NCBI GenBank assembly: GCA_900128585.1
Contig: LT642459.1
Location: forward strand, 1 to 17,152
Length of the DNA stretch: 17,152 nt
Direction of reading: 5' to 3'
DNA from: Stramenopiles sp. TOSAG23-3
Taxonomy: Eukaryota > Sar
A program made the translations under genes and the position numbers. The notes beneath the pieces are model-generated. The model worked only from the letters and a program-made list of their open reading frames with translations, searched no databases and was not told the origin of the DNA. Below are positions 1 to 8,676 of the stretch, in pieces. Numbering within the stretch: position 1 is the stretch's first letter; each line of letters starts with the position of its first letter.

Positions 1-100
1 CTTCTTTCTTCTTCTTCTTCTTCTTCTTCTTCTTTCTTCTTCTTCTTCTTCTTCTTCTTCTTCTTCTTCTTCTTCTTCTACTTCTTCTTCTTTCTTCTTT
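1..100. repeat. (TTC)n / (GAA)n microsatellite
   Basis: Nearly pure CTT/TTC triplets, interrupted by a few CTTT units and a single A near position 80. It starts at the window edge, so its true length is unknown. The plus strand is the pyrimidine strand. Confidence 0.95.
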
Positions 101-366
101 GATGATGAGATAAGATCGTTGATTTGTTTCCTTGCGTATAATTAATTGATTAGTTTATAGTCGTCTAGTACTACATTGTTTACCTATATAAACTCTATAC
201 TAATTCATTTCAGCTATTCTTTTTCTCTTTCTACTATTGGTATAATCAATATATACGCTGAACTCTCTGACTGACTGAATTATAATAGAAATAGAGAGGT
301 ATGACACTCTCACTCACTCCAATTATATATTATAAATACATATATCCATACCAAGAACCAATGATG

Positions 367-412
367 AACAAAACAAAACAAAACAAAACAAAACAAAATA
401 AAACAAAACAAA
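367..412. repeat. (AAAAC)n microsatellite
   Basis: About nine tandem pentamers of the AAAAC type with one AAAAT variant. The tract is pure A/C on the plus strand and A-rich, and lies in otherwise non-coding DNA. Confidence 0.9.
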
Positions 413-472
413 AAATATAGTCGTTTCAAATTAAGTTAAAAAAAAAGAGAAGAAATCTATCTCATCTCTCAT

Positions 473-505
473 CTTCCTTCTTTCTTTCTTTCTTTCTTCC
501 TTCTT
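473..505. repeat. (CTTT)n microsatellite
   Basis: Short run of CTTT tetramers flanked by CTTCC units, pyrimidine-only on the plus strand. Confidence 0.85.
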
Positions 506-761
506 GTTGTATTTATTATATATTCATTTATTATATTAAAATATAGAACTTATTATTATAGTAAATTGGATAGAATAGTATACGTAATAGTAGAGTATCC
601 AAAGTGATAAAATATCTATTATCACTTATTCGTTACGTCTGAAGGAAGGAAGAAGAAGAATCATATTTTATTAATAAATTATATTTTAATTTTATTAAAT
701 TATACTACTATAATACTATATGTATAATACTAAAATATACATCTTATTCTACTATTGATTC

Positions 762-931
762 ATGGCCGGCAGAAGTAGTGAGGTAAGTAAGTATTGCATG
801 CATAAATTACCACTTCTTTTCCATCTGATAAACTTACTTTCGAAAACGTAACTTGTATATATTTGTATATGTATTGGGAAGGTTTACAACGAAAAAGGTT
901 TATATACGTTCCGTTCCATACATACACCTAG
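762..931 (+). other. Candidate upstream coding exon plus spliceosomal intron
   Basis: An ATG in a favourable context (ATGGCC) at 762 opens seven codons (MAGRSSE) that run straight into GTAAGTAAG, a consensus 5' splice site, at 783. An AT-rich stretch follows and ends CACCTAG at 931, an acceptable 3' splice site. Removing 783-931 (149 nt) would join the seven codons in frame to 17 open codons (932-982) and then to the ATG at 983. That adds a Pro/Ser-rich N-terminus of 24 residues to the next gene. This is inference from splice-site consensus and frame only. The unspliced ATG at 983 is an equally good start. Confidence 0.3.
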
Positions 932-982
932 CCGAGTCCTAATCCTTCCTACCTTCCTTCCCCCCTTCCCCCCCGGAGATCC

Positions 983-1750
983 ATGTCGGTGTGGGATACA
1001 AAGAAAAAGTCGCAGTCCATGCTCTGGGGCCGCAGCGACTTGCAGGAAAAGTTTTACTCTGGTGAAAAAGCATCCAACCCATGGGTCAGGGATTTGCTGT
1101 GGAAAAAGAATATAACTGATGAGCACAAGAAGTTCGGGGACGACCCGTCCCCCATGGACTTGGTGCCCCCCCATATGCGCTCGGTCACTCTTGCAAACGT
1201 TAGCGCCAGTATGGAGATGAAAGACAAGCGCCGCCGCAAGCGCCAAATGCAGCAGATGGCCGTTCAAAGCCAGGGCATGGGCGGGCAGCAGCAGCAGCGG
1301 CCCAACACATCCCAGAGCTACCGGGAGTACGCCGTGAAACACTCCGCGCGAAGCCAGCGGTCGGCCAGAAGCAGGCTATCCTCACGTGGGAGCAGCCGGA
1401 GAAGTCAGGTCATGGTGCCACGATTGCCACCCCTGGAGAGTTTCGGCCGGTCGCCATCGGCCAGGAGCATTCGATCGTCCCACTCTATGCAAAGCCTCGA
1501 TTCGTCTGCTACTTTGGGGCAGTTCACCCAACTCCTTCACGCTCAGAACGCAAAGCTGGAAAATGATCTAATATTACAGCAGCAGGAGCGAGAGCGGTTA
1601 GAAAATAAAATTTCCTCATTGGAAAACCTTGTTAGAACAAGTGTTTTGAAGTCCTCCAAGTCGCAGCAGCGCACGGAGAAACGTTTACAAGCCTACAAGC
1701 TCCTCGTGAACAAACTTGTAGAAGCCAAAGCTAGACGCGGCATGGCATGA
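983..1750 (+). CDS. Unrecognised Ser/Arg-rich protein with C-terminal coiled coil
   Basis: 255 residues, not assigned to any family I know. Residues 1-75 hold several Trp and Lys (W4, W15, W34, W40) and could be a short conserved module. Residues 78-90 are strongly basic (KDKRRRKRQ), followed by a Gln-rich stretch (about 89-105). Residues 120-166 are rich in Ser-Arg pairs, giving an SR-like disordered and probably phosphorylated region. Residues about 178-250 show heptad-like spacing of Leu/Ile with many Gln, Glu and Lys, suggesting a coiled coil. There is no signal peptide or membrane segment. The basic patch could act as a nuclear localisation signal. Codon use is clearly coding, unlike the flanking AT-rich DNA. 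The start is the first in-frame ATG; a spliced N-terminal extension is possible (see 762-931). It converges on the gene at 2213-3223. Confidence 0.75.
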   Translation: MSVWDTKKKSQSMLWGRSDLQEKFYSGEKASNPWVRDLLWKKNITDEHKKFGDDPSPMDLVPPHMRSVTLANVSASMEMKDKRRRKRQMQQMAVQSQGMGGQQQQRPNTSQSYREYAVKHSARSQRSARSRLSSRGSSRRSQVMVPRLPPLESFGRSPSARSIRSSHSMQSLDSSATLGQFTQLLHAQNAKLENDLILQQQERERLENKISSLENLVRTSVLKSSKSQQRTEKRLQAYKLLVNKLVEAKARRGMA

Positions 1751-2212
1751 AAATGGCGCTGCAAGGTCCCCTTCGAATTATAGGGACAGGATATTGACAA
1801 TTAATCTCTGTTGATTTTGCTTTGTTTGCACACTATTTCCTCGAAAAAGACCAGTGGGGAGGAGAGAGAGGGTCTCAAACTGTAACCTTGAAGAAGAATA
1901 AAAACATTATACACAGCGTAATTTAAAACAAAACTATAGTGTGTACTATATTGCAACTTCTGTTATTTAGATTAATATTCTTAAAAAGTCATGTGACTTA
2001 CTGAAATTTTCTATTTCCATTCCTTCCTCCTGCAATGTAAATTTGTTTTTGGTCCAATCTCTTAAAGTTTTGCGTCCCTTCTCTGTTGGAAACAAAAATT
2101 ATTTTCGAACCCAGGGAATTAATTTTAACCTCCAATAATAGATTTAAAGAAGCTGATAACTTAAGTGGGCACTCGTGGTATCGGGGTGTATTTTTTGTTT
2201 AATTAAGTGAGA
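1751..2212. other. Convergent 3' intergenic spacer
   Basis: Moderately AT-rich spacer between two genes whose 3' ends face each other. Apart from an AATAAA at 1897 on the plus strand, I see no gene or structured element. Confidence 0.6.
1897..1902 (+). terminator. Possible polyadenylation signal AATAAA
   Basis: A canonical AATAAA hexamer lies 147 nt after the stop of the 983-1750 gene. It is a single hexamer in AT-rich DNA, so chance occurrence is quite possible. Confidence 0.4.
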
Positions 2213-3223
2213 TTATTTTTTGGATGTGTCTCCGGTGGCAACATCGTCCGCGGGGTATGGGTTTTCCCAGGTCGATTGCCTCGTTTTAGTGTTCCACCAG
2301 TATGCCCGGCCGTCTTCGGACAGGGCCTCTTGCCAGTCCCCCGTATCCCCCGGGGTCTCCTTTTTCCCAGGCATGGGTAACCAATCTATCTTCCCCGAAA
2401 CAATGTCATCACTAGGAATGGCAGCCAAGTGCTCAACTTGAGACCGCACGTACTCTACCATCGCCAACACCTTCTCATCTTCTATTTCCTCTCGACCTGC
2501 AAACAGGTTACGAAAGAGCGAACTTCCAAGTTCGTGATCATCATTTGCCAAGCCATGGTCGTAGGCGACTGCAGCCCCAAAGGAAAATGTCTGGGTGTCC
2601 CTCACGTACTTGTTAACAGATAATTCCTGGACCCCTAGGGTCCTTACCCGTTTCACGGTGTCTTCCCAAACGCGATCAAACAGTTGTTCCTGCAAATCCT
2701 TTTGAACGTCGACCTCCTCTCCTATGCTGCGAAGCCGTTGGTGGACCAACCACACGTGTAGAATGATCAGTGAGTGCCGGAAGTAAAAGCTATCCTCGAT
2801 TCCTAATTCGGTATAAATATTGCTATCTGAGATTTGGTATACGCAACTGCGGTACATTGCGCTAGACTGCCTCATGTACGTACTTTCATCACTGTAATAC
2901 CCGACGAGTTTGAGTAGCCAGTTCCGTTTTTTCGTTATCGTTGCAATACTTCCTTCTGGATTTTGAAGCGCTGCGGTAGGGTCGAACGCATCGTTCTTGT
3001 CTTCCGGGCTCTGGACGCTGCCGTGAAAACCACGGGCATGAAAGAGCCCGATGGACCTACAATGCGGTCGCTGAAACGCCATCATGCCTGACACCGACCG
3101 CACGCTGCTCCTTACTTGCGCGTAGGACAGAGGGCGACGGTGCTGAACGCTGCCACCCCCAACGCTTCTCCTAAGGGCCAACCCGGCCAGAACTGACGTT
3201 GTTCTCGACATAGGGCGGGCCAT
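2213..3223 (-). CDS. UQCC1: Mitochondrial ubiquinol-cytochrome c chaperone (UQCC1/CBP3 family) with C-terminal WW domain
   Basis: 336 residues. CBP3/UQCC1 proteins assist synthesis and assembly of cytochrome b into respiratory complex III in mitochondria. The first 73 residues contain many Arg and Ser and no Asp or Glu, a typical mitochondrial presequence. Residues about 105-282 match the ubiquinol-cytochrome c chaperone domain: an amphipathic helix start (NIYTELGIEDSFYFRHSLII), a WLVHQRL segment, and an LGV..LSVNKYVRD segment followed by FSFGAAVAYD. Residues 294-323 form a WW domain (W297, the aromatic cluster YWW at 308-310, W319, P322), which is not part of ordinary UQCC1 or yeast Cbp3. 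The reading frame extends 12 codons upstream only from a TTG, so I chose the first ATG (3223, AATATGG). A second ATG four codons later is also possible. The TBC1D23-like gene lies upstream in the same orientation. Confidence 0.85.
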   Translation of the reverse strand: MARPMSRTTSVLAGLALRRSVGGGSVQHRRPLSYAQVRSSVRSVSGMMAFQRPHCRSIGLFHARGFHGSVQSPEDKNDAFDPTAALQNPEGSIATITKKRNWLLKLVGYYSDESTYMRQSSAMYRSCVYQISDSNIYTELGIEDSFYFRHSLIILHVWLVHQRLRSIGEEVDVQKDLQEQLFDRVWEDTVKRVRTLGVQELSVNKYVRDTQTFSFGAAVAYDHGLANDDHELGSSLFRNLFAGREEIEDEKVLAMVEYVRSQVEHLAAIPSDDIVSGKIDWLPMPGKKETPGDTGDWQEALSEDGRAYWWNTKTRQSTWENPYPADDVATGDTSKK

Positions 3224-3922
3224 ATTTAAACAAAACCAACCAGGTAGTTTGCTTTTCAAACAAACAGACCAATCGATCGCTCTGGATTATCTAAATAGTA
3301 AACAAGTCTATTTTGTTCTTGTTCCACTTCATTTTCACATCTTCTTCAAAACTATGTTTTCTTTTTCTGTTCGATTTGGTTCTGTGTGAATGTTCTTCTC
3401 CTCGTTTTTTTTCTTCATTTTTTATTTTCTTCTTCTTCTTATTATTATTATTTGTTTTATATTATTCTCCTACCGCCGGTAGTACCTTCCTTACTACCTC
3501 CCTGCTGTAAAAATGTGATTTGTGGACCAGAAATAATTTTCGCATTTTAACACAGTTTCAGTGCTGTGTAAGGTTAGTAATTATTGATTTTTCTTATATG
3601 TTTGTTTGTAAAAATAATAAATAAATACCAATTTTTAAGATGTGATGTGAATGGGTGAAGAATGAATGAATGAATTGATGGAATTTCATTTGTTTTGTTT
3701 TTTTAGTAGAGCTGGTGGTGGTACGGTATAGGGTACCTGTACCGGTTTTTTTCCTGTACCTGTACCTGTATTATTGGAATTATACCCCAACAGGTGGTAC
3801 CTAGTCGTCTACTTTACTTTGAACTTGAAGAAATTAACACACATTCCACAATAGATATAATATTAACGAACAACTCGTCTGGTAAAAGTGCGAATTATTA
3901 ACAAATAAATTAACAACTGCCC
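3224..3922. other. Intergenic region between two minus-strand genes
   Basis: Contains T-rich and (TTC)/(TTA) low-complexity sequence around 3400-3460 and a small hairpin with nearby CTGTACC repeats around 3720-3772. It should hold the promoter of the 2213-3223 gene and the 3' end of the 3923-7651 gene. A T/C-rich ORF at 3313-3510 (+) is low-complexity and not credible as a gene. Confidence 0.6.
3720..3772. repeat. Small hairpin followed by T-run and CTGTACC repeats
   Basis: GGTACGGTA at 3720-3728 pairs with TACCTGTACC at 3734-3743, with one bulged T and a 5-nt loop. It is followed by GG and seven T at 3746-3752, then three short CTGTACC-type units. A similar CTGTACC-CTGTACC-CTGTA run occurs at 12967-12985. 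Function unknown. Confidence 0.4.
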
Positions 3923-6900
3923 TTACTTCAACAAGTTGTCGACACCATCGGAGTTTTTCTTTGCTTTGCTTTGCTGCATTGCCATCATTTGTTTTTTTTT
4001 CAATTTGATGATTTTTAAAGTGTTCTTCAGCGCGGCCTGAAACCCTTCACGATCTTTGAACTTGATGACGACCGGTTCCGCCCCCCCGAAATACAGAGAA
4101 ACGACGCTCACGTCGTTCTTCTTCACTGTCATTTTTTTCAATGACCCCAGGCTTTGGTTGCATAGCATTTCAACACATTCGCGTTCAAAAGCCTTTGTCT
4201 CTGGCACCGTGGACTCGCTCGGCACTGGGGCCTCTCCATTGGTCGCAGGGGCGTCGTCTTGGGCATCCACGGCAGGGCTCTCTGTCCCAGTATTTCCTTT
4301 CGACGAGGTTTCTTCTTTGGAGAACATGCGTGAAAACCGCCGGCTTATCTCCTTTCGGGCGGCTTTTGCTCGTTCTGCCGCAATGCGAGCTTGCGTCTGC
4401 GTAAACAGTTTACCAAAAGAATTGCGCCGGCTCAACACGGGAAAGCCTTCCCCGTCTGTATAAAAGACTTTGACAGACACCAGACGGTCATTGAAAAGAA
4501 AGGTTTCCACTCTGGTGCGAGCAAAACCGCCTTTCTTCAAGTCATCGCACGCAAACGCAATACCACCGCTGCCATCCCCATGATGGTTCAAACTGGTTTT
4601 CAACATGCTGGACACAAGGATGGCGCCTTCCTCGATTCGCTCGAGGGCCACCTTTCCCGCGCACTCCTCGTACGACAGTTGTACCGGTTTTCGTTGTTCA
4701 CTTTCTTTTTTTGGTGGCGCCTCCGCGGAGTCTGCCACGGGGGGTGGGGGCACGCTTGCACCATCAGTGCTTTCCGACAAACTTGCACCGGCGTCGTCAG
4801 TATCTTCATCGTCTTCGAAATCATCGATCGAGAATGCAATGAACGCTGGGACATCGACGACGTCTCCACCTTCTTCTTCGCCGCGCTCTTCCATATCGTC
4901 CACGGTCACGGTGGCAGATTCCACGACCTTGTTGATGGCAGAAACCCCTTTCTTCATCGTATCACTGAACGACCGATTGAACTTGTTGAACCCAACTTTA
5001 AAGGTCGAAATGGTCTTCTCGATCGATTCGCGCTGCTTTTTATCTTTCAAACTTTGTCCAGTTTTTGCCGCTTCCATTGCCATCGCAAGGGCCGCTTCGA
5101 CTTCGGGGTCTCCATTCAATTTCATCAGGGACTTCTCTTTTTTAATCTTTTCTTCCAAGGCGTGCAGTGCGTGCGCCCGAAGAAGCTTCGCGGCGTCTGG
5201 CTTTTCTCGCTCAAGTTTGGCGTAATTGTCAAAGCGCAAAGGCCTGCACTTTCTAGGGCTGACATCCACCAGGCCGTTGACATTATACTTTTGCTCCATG
5301 GTGCGGTAGCAACTGAAGAACCCACCTTCGACAACGCTGACGTACGGAAAGCCAGCAGACACGAACGCCTCCGCGCACAGCCCGACGGTCTCTATGTCGT
5401 GCGCAGCGTACTTCGCCGCCTCGATCAGCGAGAACGATTCTAGGAGCAAATCTTTCCCGCTGCCCATGATGGCAATGTGTGCTTGGCCTTTGATGGCGGA
5501 CAAACTTGCGATCATTTCGCCACATGCCGCTTTGTCTTTCAGTATTTGGGGGTTCAGCGAGAACGCTTGCCCGAAGCGCCCCCCATCCACCTCATTCGTT
5601 GGACGACAGTCTATCAAAAAGTACCGCAAGTATCGTTCCGAGCGTTCTATGATTTGCGGAACGATTTCATTGGCAGAGACGCTGACGAAGGAGTTCCGCA
5701 AGACAAGGTGGTACCCGGTCATGGGGGCGTTGTACTTCTCCTCGCAGCGCCGCGCCAATTCCGATTCTTTCCCAGGAAATTGGGGAATGAGACTGATCGC
5801 GTCCTCTATTTTCTCCTGGTTGTACACCATGTAAAAGTCCCAGAACCTGTGCCGCCAGTCGATTTGATCGCCCCGTTTATGTTTCGCAGTCAAGAGCTCG
5901 CTGCTGATCCACCGCATGCGCTTGCGAAACGCTTTGGGAGTTGCCGCGTCGAGTTGCACGGCCTCCGCGATGGCGGCCTCTAAGTTGGACGTGGAGTTCA
6001 GGGATTTAATGATCTGTTCCACTGCGTCTCGCAGGATGGCGGGGCTACTGCTTTCAAAAATGATACCGCGGTGCTTGTTTAACGCCGCAGCGAGGACAAA
6101 CCAAGGAATGTACGGGTCTGCTTCGACGAGCAAGTAATCCCAGAGTCGCAAAAGCCCAACGTGGCTCAACACGCCGGCAAAGCCTCGGAAAAAGCATGCA
6201 GAGGGGACCACGCCGCTGGCACCGCCCGCTTTCCCGAGCTGCGGGGCCGACCATTTCGGGTCGACCGCCGTCATGTGCGCTTCGAGGGCAGGATCGTGGT
6301 ACTTCAGCAGCCTCCGAAATTCATGGTACACAAGTTGCGGCCAAGGGTTGCGGGGCGAAGAGAGCGCATGGGCAGTCGGCATGAAGGCGCTGCAAAGCGC
6401 ATACAGGCATTTGAATATTACTATGGTGTCTGGGGTCTCTGCTTCGGGCGATCCTGCCCCCGCGGCGTAAAATGGCGCAACCATGTCGGCGAGGCCAGCC
6501 ACGTACCCTACCGGCCCGTCGAACGTCCTGCGAATACCCCTTCGGCGGACGTAAAAGGACAGTAGTGTCTCCATGTCCGCAGCAATGTTGTCCGCGCGGC
6601 TTCCCAATTCGCCCCCCCCCCCAGACAGGGCTATCGCCGCCCACGTCCCTGCCTTCAAGACATCGTCCCTAAGGACGTCCTGGTTTAAAAAATCCTCTGG
6701 GCCGGGCGAAGTCATCGCTTGCTCCAGCTCCCTGTCCGCGGACGAGCTCGGGGACACTCCCAAGAAGAGGGCCCAGAGCCTGCTCCTATACGCCGCCGGC
6801 ACGCCGCCGTAGTCTCTGCAAATGTCGCGCACCGTCTGGGCGCCCGGGTGCGGCGACTGCAGTTGCTCTTTTATCTTTTCCGCAAGGTGCACTTCCTCGT

Positions 6901-7651
6901 CTGCGGTCAGCGATTTTCTAGGGCTTGCCGAGCGGCGCATCGTGACATCGTACGGTTCCCTCTCGGCGGCGGCCGCCGCGGTTTCTACCGCCAGCATGGC
7001 TTTGCTGACGGCGTTCCCTGTCCCATCGTCCGCCTTAGTCGAATTACCATGGGGCGCCGCGTCGTCGTCGCCTGAGAAGGCCACCACGCTGCTGGGGACC
7101 GCGTTATTATTTACACTGGCAGCGTGCCCCCCCCCGTCGTCGCCTTCCCCCAACCAGGACAAGAAGTCATCTTTGTCTTCCATCTTCATTGTCTCCCAGT
7201 TGACGGGGGAACCCTTCCCCCCCGGGGACGCTAGGCTGCTCGGCGCCGCGGAGGACGGGGGGGGGGACGTGTCTACCCGCAGCGCGGGCTTGGGAGACGA
7301 CGGGCTCGTCGCCGGGTTTCCCGAACTCGACAAGTTTACCGCTTCGACTACGGAGTCAGCATCCCGCAGCGCTGCAGCAATTTCATCCATGACGCTGGAT
7401 TTTGTCTCGACTTTTGCCTTTTCTACTTCAAGCAAATCACTTTCAAACGACATGGTCTTGTGCCCGTTTGTCGGCGACACTGGCGGGCTCTCCAGCGAGC
7501 CGAAAATATCGTCAAAGTTGGCGTCCAGCAAGTTGTCGATCTCCTGTTTTTTCGCACTGTCCGTCAACGCCCCGTCCTTTCCCGCTGTTATTTCAATGCT
7601 GTCCCCGAATATATCATCGAAAGCACCATCATCGTCCAGCAGGTCCGCCAT
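3923..7651 (-). CDS. TBC1D23: TBC1D23-like Golgi tethering protein (pseudo-TBC, pseudo-rhodanese, C-terminal domain)
   Basis: 1242 residues. In animals TBC1D23 sits at the trans-Golgi and links golgins on endosome-derived vesicles to the WASH complex; the domain order is the same here. Residues 1-250 are acidic, Ser/Pro-rich and probably disordered, with two FDDIFG motifs (11-16 and 46-51). A TBC domain spans about 275-530 and lacks both catalytic residues: the IxxDxxR arginine-finger region reads DDVLKAG and the YxQ motif reads GYVAG. A rhodanese-like domain (about 655-790) has IMGSGK where the active-site Cys loop should be, so it should be inactive, as in TBC1D23. A very acidic linker (about 915-960) leads to a C-terminal PH-like region (about 990-1220) split by an insert of roughly 85 residues. 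The frame extends 21 codons upstream only to a TTG, so I start at the ATG with context GGCATGGCG. It is longer than the roughly 700-residue animal protein, mainly through the N-terminus and the insert. Confidence 0.8.
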   Translation of the reverse strand: MADLLDDDGAFDDIFGDSIEITAGKDGALTDSAKKQEIDNLLDANFDDIFGSLESPPVSPTNGHKTMSFESDLLEVEKAKVETKSSVMDEIAAALRDADSVVEAVNLSSSGNPATSPSSPKPALRVDTSPPPSSAAPSSLASPGGKGSPVNWETMKMEDKDDFLSWLGEGDDGGGHAASVNNNAVPSSVVAFSGDDDAAPHGNSTKADDGTGNAVSKAMLAVETAAAAAEREPYDVTMRRSASPRKSLTADEEVHLAEKIKEQLQSPHPGAQTVRDICRDYGGVPAAYRSRLWALFLGVSPSSSADRELEQAMTSPGPEDFLNQDVLRDDVLKAGTWAAIALSGGGGELGSRADNIAADMETLLSFYVRRRGIRRTFDGPVGYVAGLADMVAPFYAAGAGSPEAETPDTIVIFKCLYALCSAFMPTAHALSSPRNPWPQLVYHEFRRLLKYHDPALEAHMTAVDPKWSAPQLGKAGGASGVVPSACFFRGFAGVLSHVGLLRLWDYLLVEADPYIPWFVLAAALNKHRGIIFESSSPAILRDAVEQIIKSLNSTSNLEAAIAEAVQLDAATPKAFRKRMRWISSELLTAKHKRGDQIDWRHRFWDFYMVYNQEKIEDAISLIPQFPGKESELARRCEEKYNAPMTGYHLVLRNSFVSVSANEIVPQIIERSERYLRYFLIDCRPTNEVDGGRFGQAFSLNPQILKDKAACGEMIASLSAIKGQAHIAIMGSGKDLLLESFSLIEAAKYAAHDIETVGLCAEAFVSAGFPYVSVVEGGFFSCYRTMEQKYNVNGLVDVSPRKCRPLRFDNYAKLEREKPDAAKLLRAHALHALEEKIKKEKSLMKLNGDPEVEAALAMAMEAAKTGQSLKDKKQRESIEKTISTFKVGFNKFNRSFSDTMKKGVSAINKVVESATVTVDDMEERGEEEGGDVVDVPAFIAFSIDDFEDDEDTDDAGASLSESTDGASVPPPPVADSAEAPPKKESEQRKPVQLSYEECAGKVALERIEEGAILVSSMLKTSLNHHGDGSGGIAFACDDLKKGGFARTRVETFLFNDRLVSVKVFYTDGEGFPVLSRRNSFGKLFTQTQARIAAERAKAARKEISRRFSRMFSKEETSSKGNTGTESPAVDAQDDAPATNGEAPVPSESTVPETKAFERECVEMLCNQSLGSLKKMTVKKNDVSVVSLYFGGAEPVVIKFKDREGFQAALKNTLKIIKLKKKQMMAMQQSKAKKNSDGVDNLLK

Positions 7652-7957
7652 GCCGAATACCCTTCTCGTTCCCGCACGACACCCTGTTCCTATTTCTATC
7701 TGTGCTCTCCACAAAATAAAAAAATGCTGGCGTGTAAGGAAGGGAAAGGGCCCACCCGTTGTTCACCGTCGTCAAGAAATCTATCAACCGCACACGAAAC
7801 AAACACACCACACACACACACACCGTAGATACGCAAAAGGGTCAATACTCATGAAAAAACAGAAGGTACATACATGTGGATGGATAGATGGATGGTTGGT
7901 TTCAATTAAAATGTCATACAGTATTAAGTATAATATCTCAACAACAACAATCACACT

Positions 7958-8005
7958 CCTCCTCCTCCTCTTCTTCTCATCATCATCTTTCTTCTTCTTT
8001 TTTTA
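7958..8005. repeat. Mixed CTC/TTC/CAT triplet tract
   Basis: Consecutive CTC, TTC and CAT triplets ending in a T-run. Pyrimidine-rich on the plus strand. Confidence 0.8.
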
Positions 8006-8285
8006 ATAATTTTTAATTTCAATAATTGTTTAAAATAATAATAATAATAAAAAGAATAGAGACTAGTATAATAATATATAATATGAAGACAACGACTACT
8101 CCTCGTAGAGAAGAGAGGAGAGACCGACTGATTATAATATATTTTACTCTTCTTCCTTCCGGTTTAAAGGACTATAATACACAACTGACTATCACTTATT
8201 TAAACTTATTTAAATAAGGGATGATGGAGGAAGAAGGAGCAAAACATCTTAACTACAGAATAGAATACTAAAAATAGCTGAAGAA

Positions 8286-8288
<3 letters not shown>

Positions 8289-8331
<43 letters not shown>

Positions 8332-8334
8332 AAA
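8289..8334. repeat. (GAAA)n microsatellite
   Basis: About eleven uninterrupted GAAA tetramers, purine-only on the plus strand. Confidence 0.95.
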
Positions 8335-8676
8335 GAAGTACAAAAAAAATAACTAACTCAAGAAAGGGGAACGAACGCATTCCTTTTAAAATTAAGATTT
8401 TAAATATATATTTAAGGATTTTAATTAAATACTTCTTCATGTTAAAATTATATTTAATATTTATTATTATTAGTCGTCTACTCCTCGTATATATTATCAA
8501 AATACAAAATACCACCTTCCCTCTTTTGTACTTCTTTCTTCCTTTCCTTTAAATTTTATTATTTTAAGTACGAATTATATAGGGCATAACAATATGGAAA
8601 AGAGAAGAGAGAGAAGAGGAGAAAAGAAGATTTGTTTTTGTAATGTTGTGGTGGTGTTGGTGTACGTATATAGAGA

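Larger units (their letters stand above)
1..982. other. AT-rich, microsatellite-laden 5' intergenic region
   Basis: No gene longer than a few codons can be supported here. The stretch holds a (TTC)n tract, an (AAAAC)n tract, a short (CTTT)n tract and long runs of A/T. Two islands of higher GC stand out: around 762-782 and 932-982, just before the first gene. They are separated by an AT-rich stretch that begins GTAAGT and ends TAG, and are annotated separately as a candidate exon and intron. The promoter of the first gene presumably lies here, but I see no recognisable core promoter element. Confidence 0.7.

Noticed and set aside
884-1342. 152-codon minus-strand ORF
   Set aside because: Antisense to the Ser/Arg-rich gene with no independent support.
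3224-3259. 12-residue N-terminal extension of the UQCC1-like protein
   Set aside because: Starts at TTG; the ATG at 3223 gives a textbook mitochondrial presequence.
4391-5443. 350-codon plus-strand ORF
   Set aside because: Lies fully antisense to the TBC1D23-like gene. Composition is that of a reverse-complement shadow with no domain.
7652-7714. 21-residue N-terminal extension of the TBC1D23-like protein
   Set aside because: Starts at TTG in the non-coding leader; the ATG at 7651 has a strong context.
6822-8006. 394-codon plus-strand ORF
   Set aside because: Antisense to the N-terminal part of the TBC1D23-like gene, then running into microsatellite DNA. Ser-rich shadow with a poly-Phe end.
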